DNA from: Acidobacteriota bacterium
Lineage (GTDB): Bacteria > Acidobacteriota > Blastocatellia > Chloracidobacteriales > JADJPF01
Assembly: GCA_016213785.1 (NCBI GenBank)
Contig: JACQZQ010000053.1
Span: 215,466 to 279,465 of the forward strand
Length of the DNA stretch: 64,000 nucleotides
Direction of reading: 5' to 3'
The position numbers and the translations under genes were made by a program. This document shows positions 9,901 to 17,872 of this stretch, in pieces. The notes beneath the pieces are model-generated. The model ran no database searches and was not told the DNA's origin. It saw only the letters and a program-made list of their open reading frames with translations. Positions within the stretch are counted from its first letter, which is position 1. Each line of letters starts with the position of its first letter.

Positions 9901-10719
9901 TTCAGCATGAGTTTCTTTTGAGTGGTAACGGGCAAATGACCATGCTTCAAGCATTGTTAATAAACGCTTAATAAATTTATGTTCTTGTCGTGAATTTGCT
10001 GTTTCAGTAAATGTTTCAAGCTCTTTTTCGCTTAATTGAGATTCTTCTAAAAGAGACTGCATAACAGAATGTTTTTCTAAAACAGAACGTAAATTATTAA
10101 CACTATTGCGAGTAGCTTGTGTTAGAAGGTTCTTGGGGTTAGTAAAGTGTTTATCATATTCTTTTTCCAAATTTACAAGTGATACAGCCATTTGTGCCAT
10201 ACCAAATTCTGCATCAACTTCCCAAAGAGTATCAGCAAAGGCTATTTCTTGCAGAAGTGTAGCTTGAGTGCGTAGAGTTGTTAGGTCAAATTCAGGAAGT
10301 TGAGCCAAAGTATATTTTTTCATTGCACGAGAAATAAAGTTGCGCTTTAGCTGCATAACTAATTTTTCACGATCGGTTTGTGCCTTGATTTTTCCTAAAT
10401 CTTCTTTAATTGGAAAAAGTTTTTCTAAAAAACGGCTTAAATAAGGAGCCATTTTTACAATCAAATCTGATTCGGCTTTAGGGCTTAAATTATGTCCTTT
10501 GCCCGCAGTATCTAGATAAGGTTGCCAAATACTCCACAACTCAGGGTTTTCTTTTGCCACTTCGCTATAGAAGATTTCTGCTAGTTCGCGTAAGCGGGTT
10601 GACTGATAGAGGTCTGAATATTTAAATCCAGCAATACCAAGTTGAAAATTGTTTTCTTCGTGTAAGGAAAAATTTGGCGAGTCACTGATGGAAAAATTTA
10701 TACTATTAGATTCTGTCAT
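6907..10719 (-). CDS. Fused GltD/NfnB-like flavoprotein with C-terminal ferredoxin-reductase (NfnA-like) domain
   Basis: This is a 1270-residue cytosolic oxidoreductase. Residues 1-300 are a helical region I do not recognise. Two cysteine clusters follow (CLYCHERDKDSC near 338 and CNDCMKSC near 413), like the Fe-S domain preceding GltD-type flavoproteins. An FAD site VVGLGPAGYTLAHYL (about 477) and a second dinucleotide site IGGGLTGIDTATEL (about 652) make the GltD/NfnB part. From about 945 an FNR-like module follows: FKPGQFYRLQNFE, then nucleotide-binding LLAGGGLGNAVLF (about 1058), then C-terminal cysteines CMMKEVCAQC (about 1200), as in PyrK/NfnA. It joins, in one chain, parts that in Nfn are two subunits. 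It likely moves electrons between NAD(P)H and an iron-sulfur acceptor. ATG start with AGGAC upstream. Confidence 0.78.
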   Translation of the reverse strand: MTESNSINFSISDSPNFSLHEENNFQLGIAGFKYSDLYQSTRLRELAEIFYSEVAKENPELWSIWQPYLDTAGKGHNLSPKAESDLIVKMAPYLSRFLEKLFPIKEDLGKIKAQTDREKLVMQLKRNFISRAMKKYTLAQLPEFDLTTLRTQATLLQEIAFADTLWEVDAEFGMAQMAVSLVNLEKEYDKHFTNPKNLLTQATRNSVNNLRSVLEKHSVMQSLLEESQLSEKELETFTETANSRQEHKFIKRLLTMLEAWSFARYHSKETHAEVADWLSYKHPEALEYQQLVKLNRPKQTDLPEMLYGPEDKLRRRDGFKLTDRRFNFKEVYHEIDYCLYCHERDKDSCSKGFLEKDQTFRKNPLSIPLEGCPLDEKISEAHILKREGESLAALATIIIDNPMLPGTGHRICNDCMKSCIFQKQEPVNIPQAETGILTDVLSLPYGFEIYGLLTRWNPLNVRRPFMLPYNGKNVLVVGLGPAGYTLAHYLLNEGFGVVGIDGLKIEPLPKELTGTYTIPPQPIRNINEFCQELDERILLGFGGVSEYGITVRWDKNFLMMIYLTLMRRKNLRVYGGVRFGGTVTIDDAWDMGFDHIAIATGAGKPTIVEMKNNLIRGIRKASDFLMALQLTGAFKKNNMANLQVQLPAIVIGGGLTGIDTATELFAYYPIQVEKTLDRFEKMAQDIGEEKIWSTLSQDEKEILRTFLDHGRLVRAERLRARHSGEEPNFVPLVRSWGGVSLVYRKSLADSPAYRLNHEEVIKALEEGIAIMENLTPAEVIPDEYGAVSAIKFERSKLDENGKWKPSGEFITLPAKSVCVAAGTSPNIIYEKEQPGTFKLDKWNQFFAGFKADVDDSGKVSLTPATGKDRDAFFTSYEKDGRYITYYGDNHPAYAGNVVKAMASAKQGYQHITKLFVQELANLDPSEQFIRDKKFRALTEKLDNDLRAEIVRVDRLTPTIVEVIVYAPLAARKFKPGQFYRLQNFEVDSHNIDGTTLALEGIALTGAWMDEEKGLLSTIVLEMGVSSRLCASLRPGQRVILMGPTGTPTEIPQDKKVLLAGGGLGNAVLFSIAKAMREAGNWVVYFAAYRKAEDMYKRDEVESSADMVVWSVDGGDLIPVNPNRPQDRSFRGNVVQAMQAYSKGELGEVPVALCDIDHMVVIGSDRMMAAVKNARKSSLVDQFRPNHIAIGSINSPMQCMMKEVCAQCLQKHIDPVTGKESFVFSCFNQDQELDLVDFTNLNDRLRANSLQEKLSNMWLDYLLNKKQVMLI

Positions 10720-10855
10720 CTTTAAATGTCCTGAACTTTGTTCTCGTAATATATTTTTTGTAGCTAAAAACTACATGTGGAAAACTAAAAATTCTAGCAT
10801 AGTAAAAATAATGCTCACAACTAAATTTGCACTAGCATTTTTTACGTTCTAAAAA

Positions 10856-12529
10856 ATGAAAAACTTTTATCAAAACCCTTATATTCAAGCCCTAATGCTT
10901 AGCCTAGGCTTTTTTCTATTTTTTATAATCCTTTCATCCCGCGATTATATGGCAGTTGATGGCTCTACACGCTGTTTAAATGTTGGTTATAAATATGGGC
11001 TTTTTCTCCATGGAAATAATCATATGCTCTACCCTATGCATGTTTTTTTCTGGCATAAACTTTTAGCAATAATAGGGATAAAAGCTAGCAGTAAGCTTGA
11101 CTATATGCATTTAACTGCTGTGATGAACGCATTTGCAGCGTCGGTTGTCTTAGGAGTTTTTTACTTTTTTCTTTTACGTATTACAGAGTCTATAAAATAT
11201 GCTGTGGCTCTAACTCTTTGTTATGGTTTTTCAAGAGCATTTTTACTTCATGCTACTAATTCTACTGAACCTACGGTAGGGCTATTTTGGAGTGTAATTG
11301 CAATTTGCGTTTTAGTTTTTGCTTTAACTAAAAATTATCCTAAGTTGATTTTCCTTACAGGCTTTTTACTAGCTCTAGCGATGGCTACCTATCAATCTAT
11401 GGTACTAATTGCCCCTGCTAGCTTAGTTTTATGTTTTTTCTGGAAAAATGAAAACCAAGAATCATATAAGAAATTAACAATTTTCTTTCGTACAATCTAC
11501 TTAATGGCAGGTAGTATTGTTGGAACAGCCTCAATTTATGGCTTAGCTTATTATCTTACTGGTACAAAAGATATTAAGGAGATGATTAGTAGGTTTTTTG
11601 CAATTTCTGGAGATAGCGTTTATGGAAGTTTTGTTTTATGGAAATTTATTTCTCTTCCAGTCCAATTTATTCGCAATGTTTTTCCAATAATGCCAGGAGA
11701 TTTTTCTGGGATTGTTGGTTGGGCAGTAAATAATCTTAATGATAAATGGTGGTATTGGGCTTGTTTAGTTTATGGATTAATTTTAATTTTAGTTTTTCAA
11801 AGTATTTTCTATACTCTTAAATTAAAAGAAAAAATGAATTGGAAGGAAAAAATTGCTATTCAAGCAGCAATTGCAGCGCTTATTTTTCCACTTTTAGCTG
11901 CTGCTTATTGGTTTCCCGGCTATGATAAGTTATGGTTACAACCTAATTTTTGTTTAATACTTATAGTAGGGGTTTTAATTAAATATGTTTCTAAGAATTT
12001 AAATAAAACCTTAAATAAAAATTCAAATAAAATTTTAATATCATTAGCTTTTTTTATACTGTTTCTAGAAGTGTTTTCTAACTTAATTTGGCTAATTCCT
12101 AGTCGTTTTCAAGAAAATAAAGCATTAACTGGTGCAAAAGAAGTATCAGAAATTGTAAAAAGCCCTCCAGATTTAGTAATCGATGGTTGGGATTTTGTTT
12201 CCTTACTTTATGGTGCTTTATGGAGCCATCATATTTATAATTTTCATAGTGCGGTTGAAGCAAAAGGAAAAGGTGTTTTAGATGAACTGCCTAAACTTAT
12301 TGAAGAGACTAAAAAACGTGGTGGAAAAGTTTATTTTATTGGGGTATTGGAAGAAAGTGAAGGTGCTTGGTCATGGTTTTTAGGCCCGCGAGGTCTACCC
12401 TACAATTCTTTAGATGAATATAGACAAAAAGCTAAACTAGTAAAACACTTTAAGTTTAGCGCTTTTGAAAGTAGTTTATATGTTTTAGAGTTTGATGAAA
12501 ATAAAGAAAAGAATAAAGAATTAAACTAA
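10856..12529 (+). CDS. Polytopic membrane protein, possible GT-C-fold glycosyltransferase
   Basis: This 557-residue protein has about ten hydrophobic segments between residues 10 and 425 and a soluble C-terminal part. The first membrane helix is followed by a loop with acidic residues (SSRDYMAVDGSTR, about 27-39) and then a proline-containing HGNNHMLYPMHVFFWHKL. This layout resembles GT-C glycosyltransferases (DUF2723/ArnT-like), whose first periplasmic loop carries a catalytic aspartate, but I cannot name a family. It is divergent from the large oxidoreductase gene (137 bases between), and no polysaccharide genes flank it. Confidence 0.6.
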   Translation: MKNFYQNPYIQALMLSLGFFLFFIILSSRDYMAVDGSTRCLNVGYKYGLFLHGNNHMLYPMHVFFWHKLLAIIGIKASSKLDYMHLTAVMNAFAASVVLGVFYFFLLRITESIKYAVALTLCYGFSRAFLLHATNSTEPTVGLFWSVIAICVLVFALTKNYPKLIFLTGFLLALAMATYQSMVLIAPASLVLCFFWKNENQESYKKLTIFFRTIYLMAGSIVGTASIYGLAYYLTGTKDIKEMISRFFAISGDSVYGSFVLWKFISLPVQFIRNVFPIMPGDFSGIVGWAVNNLNDKWWYWACLVYGLILILVFQSIFYTLKLKEKMNWKEKIAIQAAIAALIFPLLAAAYWFPGYDKLWLQPNFCLILIVGVLIKYVSKNLNKTLNKNSNKILISLAFFILFLEVFSNLIWLIPSRFQENKALTGAKEVSEIVKSPPDLVIDGWDFVSLLYGALWSHHIYNFHSAVEAKGKGVLDELPKLIEETKKRGGKVYFIGVLEESEGAWSWFLGPRGLPYNSLDEYRQKAKLVKHFKFSAFESSLYVLEFDENKEKNKELN

Positions 12530-12698
12530 TAATCTAGTAAAAGTATTGAGAAAAATTCCACAATAAGTGGAAAAATATTCCCCTCAAAAATTAGAAAAAA
12601 TAGGAAAAGAAAAATAGTATTAATTAATTTTCTTCTAAGATATAGACTACATTAAAAGTTAAAGCTAACCATAGCCAGAATATTTATAAAACCCCTAA

Positions 12699-12714
12699 TG
12701 GCACAATATTTGAG
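12699..12714 (+). promoter_or_regulatory. Sigma-54-like -24/-12 element (imperfect)
   Basis: TGGCAC at the -24 position is perfect and TTG follows at the right spacing, but the -12 GC is GA. It lies 43 bases before the ATG at 12757. The -12 mismatch makes this a weak candidate compared with the element at 53721. Confidence 0.35.
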
Positions 12715-12756
12715 TGTAGAAAAAGCAGCAAATTGATAATTTTTGGAGGTGACAAA

Positions 12757-13248
12757 ATGAGAAAAATATTTGTTTTAATATTTTTTATTCTTTTCACCAC
12801 CACCTTAGCAATGGCTCAATCTAAAGAATCTACACCAAAAACAGAATTATTTTTAGGTAATTCTTATGTTCGTACAGAAGTAGGGCGTAATTTAGAAGGT
12901 TTTAATGCTTCAATGACTAGTAACATTAATAAGTCTTGGGGCATAACAGGGGATTTTGGTGCATATTCATCAACTGGTAGTAATATTTATACTCTTATGG
13001 CAGGGCCTAGATATAGTTTACGCTTAAATAATGGAAAATTTATTCCATTTACTCATGCTCTCTTTGGTGCAATCACAAATGACACAGCGCGTTTTACAAT
13101 GGTTTATGGTGGTGGCCTAGATCTTAAAGTTAACTCGTTTGTAGCCGTTAGAGCTTTTCAAGCCGACTACTTACAGATTCGTGCTGATAGTCGCCATACA
13201 AATAACGTAAGGTTTTCTTTTGGTATTGTTTTTCACTTTGGTAATTAA
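12757..13248 (+). CDS. Small outer-membrane beta-barrel-like protein
   Basis: This 163-residue protein starts at an ATG with a strong GGAGGT ribosome binding site six bases upstream; an in-frame TTG 24 bases earlier is less likely. A signal peptide (FILFTTTLAMAQ) is followed by alternating hydrophobic/polar strands with aromatic ends (SYVRTEVGR, SWGITGDFGAYS, LMAGPRYSLR, RFSFGIVFHFGN). A final phenylalanine close to the C-terminus fits insertion by the Bam machinery. It resembles small eight-stranded OmpA/OmpW-type barrels. No ligand or specific role can be inferred. Confidence 0.7.
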   Translation: MRKIFVLIFFILFTTTLAMAQSKESTPKTELFLGNSYVRTEVGRNLEGFNASMTSNINKSWGITGDFGAYSSTGSNIYTLMAGPRYSLRLNNGKFIPFTHALFGAITNDTARFTMVYGGGLDLKVNSFVAVRAFQADYLQIRADSRHTNNVRFSFGIVFHFGN

Positions 13249-13273
13249 AATTACCTGGTTGTAAGTGATAGAG

Positions 13274-13310
13274 CTATTATTAGTTGCCCCTTAGGGGCAA
13301 TTGATAGTAG
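13274..13310. terminator. Hairpin between convergent genes
   Basis: A 17-bp imperfect stem (arms 13274-13290 and 13294-13310, three-base loop) has a perfect GC-rich core TTGCCCC/GGGGCAA; the mismatches further out can pair as G-U on one strand. It lies between the convergent barrel gene and response-regulator gene and could stop transcription from either side, though there is no long T-run. Confidence 0.5.
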
Positions 13311-13400
13311 CCTAACAAGCTCATAACTTAAGAATAATATTAAGGAGTAAGTTATTAGCATAATAGTAAGATAGAAGGTTTTCTTTAATATAAAAGCTTT

Positions 13401-13766
13401 CTATTTTAAGATAGCTTTTATACGATTAACTACTTCTCTAGGAGCAAAGGGCTTTCCTATATAGTCTGTAGCCCCTTCTCTAAAGCCTCTAGCACGGTCA
13501 TCTTCGCCAATTTTGGCTGTTACCATTACTACAGGAATATGTTTAGTTTCTTGAGTAGTCTTAATGTTTTTTAAGGTTTGCCATCCGTCCATTATTGGCA
13601 TCATTACATCTAAGAGTACTAAATCAGGGAGTTCTATTTTTAGCCTATTAACTGCTTCTTGACCATTAGATGCAGTAATTATATTAAAGCCTTCACCACC
13701 AAGAATAATTTCCATTAGATCTAGTAGATCTTGTTCATCGTCTACGACCAAGATCGTTTTGCTCAT
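13401..13766 (-). CDS. Single-domain response regulator (CheY/DivK-like)
   Basis: This 121-residue protein is one receiver domain and nothing else. The acidic pocket is D9-D10 (ILVVDDEQDLL), the phospho-acceptor is D53 (LVLLDVMMP), the switch residue is the Thr in VVMVTAK, and the conserved lysine is in YIGKPF. It lies 89 bases downstream of the hybrid histidine kinase on the same strand, so it is likely co-transcribed and may take phosphate from that kinase. With no output domain it would act by protein contact. Confidence 0.93.
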   Translation of the reverse strand: MSKTILVVDDEQDLLDLMEIILGGEGFNIITASNGQEAVNRLKIELPDLVLLDVMMPIMDGWQTLKNIKTTQETKHIPVVMVTAKIGEDDRARGFREGATDYIGKPFAPREVVNRIKAILK

Positions 13767-13855
13767 AAATTATTTCACCCGTGAGATAGAATTTACCAAT
13801 AATAGTACAGTCAACAAAAACAATTAATAGAAGATAGCTAATGATAGCAAATCTC

Positions 13856-16420
13856 TTATTTACCAAGAGAAACAACACTTTTAACTTCAACCATTAAATC
13901 TTTCATTTCAAAAGGCTTGACTATATAGTCTCTTGCTCCTAGTTCATAGCCTCGTCTTATATCATCTTCTTCGCCCTTAGCAGAGACTAAAATAATTGGT
14001 ATAGGGGCGGTTAAAGGATCAGATTTAAGAGTAGTCATTACGTCCCAACCTGATTGATCAGGCATCATTATATCTAAAAGAATTAAATCTGGTCTTATAG
14101 GTTCACGTTTAAGAATAGCAAAAGCTGTATTTCCATCTGATGCTGATAATGTGTTAAATCCTTCTACTGTAAGACGATCGCAAATCATTTTTCTTAGATC
14201 AGATTCATCATCAACTACCATAATTGTTGGACGAATAGAAATATCAGGGTTTTTAATAGCTAAACTACGATTAATTTTTGCTTTTAAGTATTTTAAGTCT
14301 ACAGGCTTAATTATATGATCAATTGCTCCCATTTTAATACTTTCTTGGGGATCATTTAAGATAGACATTATAATTACAGGAATATCTTTAGTCCGCTCAT
14401 CTTGTTTTAAGCAAGATAATACCTCAAACCCATTAATATCAGGTAGTTTAACGTCTAAAATTATTAGGTCTGGTAAGTGGTGGCGAGCTATTCTTAAACC
14501 TTCTTCTCCACTACTAGTGTCTATAACATTATAGCCTTCCTTAATTAAAGAAATCTTAAGCATATCATTGATATCTGGTTCATCATCAATTATTTCAATT
14601 AAGTAAGACTTTCTATTATCTATTAATGGCAAACCAGCCTCTACTCCACTTTCAACTCTATCAGCTACATTTAAGGTAAAAGTAAAACTTGAGCCTACAT
14701 GTTCCTGGCTTTCTACTTTAATAGAGGTTTTATGAGCATCAATAATATTTTTTACTAGCGAAAGCCCTAGACCAATACCGCCATATTTACGGGTAGTAGA
14801 GCTATCACCTTGATAGAAACGATCAAAGATTTTATCAATTTTATCTTGGTTTATCCCTACTCCATTATCAGAGATTGAGATTTCCACTTGTTTTTCTAAA
14901 ATTCGACCAACTATCTTTATTTCTCCACCTTCATTAGTAAACTTTATGGCATTAGAAATTAAATTATCAAAAACTTGAGTTATTCGGTCACGATCCCCAG
15001 AAACTAAGGGTAGTGAGTCCATTCCTTCAATATTTAAGTTAATTTCTTTTTTCTCTATTAAAGGTTTTTGTGTAAGTAGAGTTTGATCTAAAGCCTTAAC
15101 TAGCTTAAAGGGTTGAATACTAACAGGAATAGTTCCTGCTTCTATACGAGAGAAGTCTAGTAGAGCATTAATATAAGTAGTTAAGCGTTCAATATTACGC
15201 TGAATTGTTTTTAGAGCACGTTCTTGGCCGCTATTAATTGGCCCTACCATTTGTTCTAATAGGTATTCATTATAGCCTTTAATTGCAGAAAGAGGAGTTC
15301 GTAATTCATGAGATAGAGTTTGTAAGAACTCTGATTTCATCCTATCTAGTTGTTTTAATTCTTCATTAGCTTGTTCAAGTTGTTTATTAGCTTGTGCTAA
15401 TTGGTCATTTGTATTTTCTAGTTGGTCATTAATAACTTCTAGTTTTTTGTTGGTTTTAGCTAGTTCTTTATTAGAGCTTTCAAGTTGTTGATTAGAGTAT
15501 TGGAGTTTTGCTTGAGAATCTTCAAGTTGTTTATTAGTGCTAGCTAGACGAGCATTAGATTGTTCTAATTTAATATTAGTATCTTGGAGTCTAGCTTTAG
15601 AGTCTTCTAGTTTAGAGATATTAATTTTTAGCTGTTCAGCCATAAAATTAAAATTACGTGCTAAATCTTCTAATTCGTCTTTAGTTTGGATATTAAGTTT
15701 TTGATCATAATTACCCTGTGCAATAGCAGAAGTCCCTAAAATCATTTGGTCAATTGGTTGAGTTATACGACGAGCAATAAAAACAGCTACACCTATTGAA
15801 ACTAAAATCCCAATAATAGTGATAATTGCCATTTGCAACCCAGAACTAATCATTTCTTGTCTAAGGGATTCATAGGAAATAACATAGCGGATTAAAAAAG
15901 GAATCCTTCCTGTTGTATCAATATAAGGATCCATTATGGTTAAAATAGGTTTATTATTTTTATCTCTTTCTTGTTGTTTGGAAAACTGTAGACGACGAGC
16001 AATTTCTTTTAGATCAGCTTGAGCAACTTGACCACTACCTTGAACTGACTTAAAAGAACTATCTAGTTGTTGATTATTTGAGTCAAAAAGTATTTTTCCA
16101 TCAGTATCTATTAAAACTACTTGAGCTACATCCTGTGTTTTTTTTATTTGACTAGAGACAAGATCACGAAATTTATAAGCTTCACTTGAAGAATACCTTT
16201 CATAAGCTTCGCCAATAGTAGTCGTACTAAGTTGAGCAAAACTAGTAGCATGATTATCAATATCTAGCTCAATATCGCCAACCCTAGTATAAGTAACTAC
16301 AACTGCATAGGTAATCAGTAGAGTCGCCACAAGTGCTGTTAAAGTGATGGCAAACTTAAAAGATAAACTATAATGGACTGGTAACTTTTGTATTTTGTCC
16401 GCTTTTGTAACCGATGACAT
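13856..16420 (-). CDS. Membrane hybrid sensor histidine kinase with two receiver domains
   Basis: This 854-residue inner-membrane protein has TM1 at about 24-44, a 150-residue periplasmic sensor, TM2 at about 196-217 and HAMP at 218-268. A long coiled coil of about 13 heptads (270-360) follows. HisKA (H371 in TLSHELRTPL) and HATPase_c (NLISNAIKFT, DNGVGI, GGIGLGL) come next. Two C-terminal receivers have D656 (LIILDVKLP) and D783 (LILLDIMMP). The arrangement suggests a phosphorelay that ends in the separate receiver protein 89 bases downstream. The periplasmic domain resembles a PAS-like/dCache sensor (VVLIDTDGKILFDS), ligand unknown. The heptad block is exceptional in regularity. Confidence 0.93.
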   Translation of the reverse strand: MSSVTKADKIQKLPVHYSLSFKFAITLTALVATLLITYAVVVTYTRVGDIELDIDNHATSFAQLSTTTIGEAYERYSSSEAYKFRDLVSSQIKKTQDVAQVVLIDTDGKILFDSNNQQLDSSFKSVQGSGQVAQADLKEIARRLQFSKQQERDKNNKPILTIMDPYIDTTGRIPFLIRYVISYESLRQEMISSGLQMAIITIIGILVSIGVAVFIARRITQPIDQMILGTSAIAQGNYDQKLNIQTKDELEDLARNFNFMAEQLKINISKLEDSKARLQDTNIKLEQSNARLASTNKQLEDSQAKLQYSNQQLESSNKELAKTNKKLEVINDQLENTNDQLAQANKQLEQANEELKQLDRMKSEFLQTLSHELRTPLSAIKGYNEYLLEQMVGPINSGQERALKTIQRNIERLTTYINALLDFSRIEAGTIPVSIQPFKLVKALDQTLLTQKPLIEKKEINLNIEGMDSLPLVSGDRDRITQVFDNLISNAIKFTNEGGEIKIVGRILEKQVEISISDNGVGINQDKIDKIFDRFYQGDSSTTRKYGGIGLGLSLVKNIIDAHKTSIKVESQEHVGSSFTFTLNVADRVESGVEAGLPLIDNRKSYLIEIIDDEPDINDMLKISLIKEGYNVIDTSSGEEGLRIARHHLPDLIILDVKLPDINGFEVLSCLKQDERTKDIPVIIMSILNDPQESIKMGAIDHIIKPVDLKYLKAKINRSLAIKNPDISIRPTIMVVDDESDLRKMICDRLTVEGFNTLSASDGNTAFAILKREPIRPDLILLDIMMPDQSGWDVMTTLKSDPLTAPIPIILVSAKGEEDDIRRGYELGARDYIVKPFEMKDLMVEVKSVVSLGK

Positions 16421-16564
16421 TTAGAAATCCTCGCGTGGATAGTGGTTTTGAGGATTGAAATTAGATTTCTTTCTTTTAAATGTTGATATATTAACACTAA
16501 TAACACTTTGGTCAAGGGTAGATTAGTACATTGTTAGTCTTACCAAAGTTAAGTAAAAATCTTT

Positions 16565-17113
16565 ATGGAGATAAAAATTTTGGCAAATTTAAAAAATTTT
16601 TCTAATCAGGTATTTAATTGTAGTGTCTTTACTATACGCTGTGATAACTACTTTATTACTAAGACTAATAGCACACATAATTTTTTTATTATAGAACCTA
16701 ATGATTGGGCAAATATTGTTGCAATTACTAGTAACGAAGAGGTCATTTTAGTAAAACAATACCGATATGGAAGAGAAAAATTTACTCTAGAAATCCCTGG
16801 AGGAATGATTGATAAAGGAGAAATGCCTCTAGTAGCAGCTAAACGAGAACTTCTAGAAGAAACAGGTTATTTAGCAAAAAACTTACAATTAATTGGTGTT
16901 GCTGATCCAAATCCTGCAATACAAAGTAATAAATGCTATATGTTTTTGGCTACAGAGCTAGAATTTACGGGGTCTACTTATTTAGATAATACAGAAGAAA
17001 TAGATATTATTACTGTTTCGCTTAATAAAATTCCAGATATGATTGAAAAAGGAGAAATTGCCCACTCTTTAGTTATAACAGCATTTTATTACTATAATTT
17101 GCTTAAGAAGTAA
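16565..17113 (+). CDS. NUDIX hydrolase, ADP-ribose pyrophosphatase-like
   Basis: This 182-residue protein carries a complete Nudix box, GGMIDKGEMPLVAAKREL then LEETGYL, fitting Gx5Ex7REUxEExGU. The preceding VKQYRYGREKFTLEIPGG is typical of the ADP-ribose/nucleoside-diphosphate-sugar pyrophosphatase branch. It would hydrolyse a nucleoside diphosphate linked to another moiety in the cytosol, using Mg2+. The ATG chosen lacks an obvious ribosome binding site. It is divergent from the histidine kinase and convergent with the LON-domain gene, with only six bases between stop codons. Confidence 0.9.
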   Translation: MEIKILANLKNFSNQVFNCSVFTIRCDNYFITKTNSTHNFFIIEPNDWANIVAITSNEEVILVKQYRYGREKFTLEIPGGMIDKGEMPLVAAKRELLEETGYLAKNLQLIGVADPNPAIQSNKCYMFLATELEFTGSTYLDNTEEIDIITVSLNKIPDMIEKGEIAHSLVITAFYYYNLLKK

Positions 17114-17119
17114 CAAAGG

Positions 17120-17812
17120 TTACTCTTTCTTTAAAGAATCCAATACTTTAGACGAACCATGACCATTACTTTTAGCCTTAGTATGAATTGAAGCACGATG
17201 TTCATAGTCTTCGATTATTGAAGATAAATGGTGTCGTAGTTTTGTTAGGCGTAAGCCGCTAGAACGTATTTCTAAAAGGGGTTGTTTTTTCTCTAATGGT
17301 AATTGTAAAACTGCTGCTACACCAAAGGAAAAATCCTCAGCCCCATCAGGTAATTCAGAAGGTAGGGTTTGCTCATCATTTAAGGCTTTTAAGGCTTCAG
17401 CAGCACGTTTATAAAGCTTTTTTACTTCTTCCATTAAAGTGTTTGTATCATAATCATCGTTTTGATCTTGAATCAATTCTACTTCTGCTTTTAAGTAAGA
17501 TTTTTTCTCTATATATTTAATTACTCTATATCGATTTATTCCTACAGTAAGAATATTCATTCTACCACCATCTAAAGGAACTACTGCCATAATTTGAGCT
17601 ATAGCTCCTATTCTTCCTACTGGAGGCGGCCAAGTTTCATTTTCTGCTAAATATGTTATGCCAAATAACTTATCGCTAGCTAAAGAGTCTTTAATCATCT
17701 CTTTATAACGTTCTTCAAAAATATGAAGTGGAAGTAGTGCACCAGGAAAGAGTACTAAAGGTAATGGAAAAATTGGTAATTCTCTTGTATTAAAGATTTC
17801 TGTTGATGACAT
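17120..17812 (-). CDS. LON substrate-binding (PUA-like) domain protein
   Basis: This 230-residue protein has the LON N-terminal domain at residues 8-200 (ELPIFPLPLVLFPG, LPLHIFEERYKEM, VGRIGAIAQI, GGRMNILTVG). It has no AAA+ ATPase or Ser-Lys protease part, so it is not Lon itself but the stand-alone family, whose function is poorly known. I place the start at the ATG at 17810-17812; an in-frame TTG at 17825-17827 would add five residues. It follows lepA on the same strand but a hairpin lies between them. Confidence 0.87.
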   Translation of the reverse strand: MSSTEIFNTRELPIFPLPLVLFPGALLPLHIFEERYKEMIKDSLASDKLFGITYLAENETWPPPVGRIGAIAQIMAVVPLDGGRMNILTVGINRYRVIKYIEKKSYLKAEVELIQDQNDDYDTNTLMEEVKKLYKRAAEALKALNDEQTLPSELPDGAEDFSFGVAAVLQLPLEKKQPLLEIRSSGLRLTKLRHHLSSIIEDYEHRASIHTKAKSNGHGSSKVLDSLKKE

Positions 17813-17835
17813 AAATATGTTTTCCAATATTAATA

Positions 17836-17860
17836 AAGCCTAACCATTTGGGTTAGGCTT
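17836..17860 (-). terminator. Rho-independent terminator after lepA
   Basis: A perfect 10-bp stem (AAGCCTAACC and its complement) with a five-base loop lies just past the lepA stop on the minus strand, flanked by AT-rich sequence. It separates lepA from the LON-domain gene. Confidence 0.7.
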
Positions 17861-17872
17861 TTAGACTTAAGA

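Noticed and set aside
12556..12572. Short hairpin TTCCAC-AATAA-GTGGAA after the membrane protein gene
   Set aside because: Only six base pairs and no T-run follows on the plus strand, so it is not a convincing terminator.
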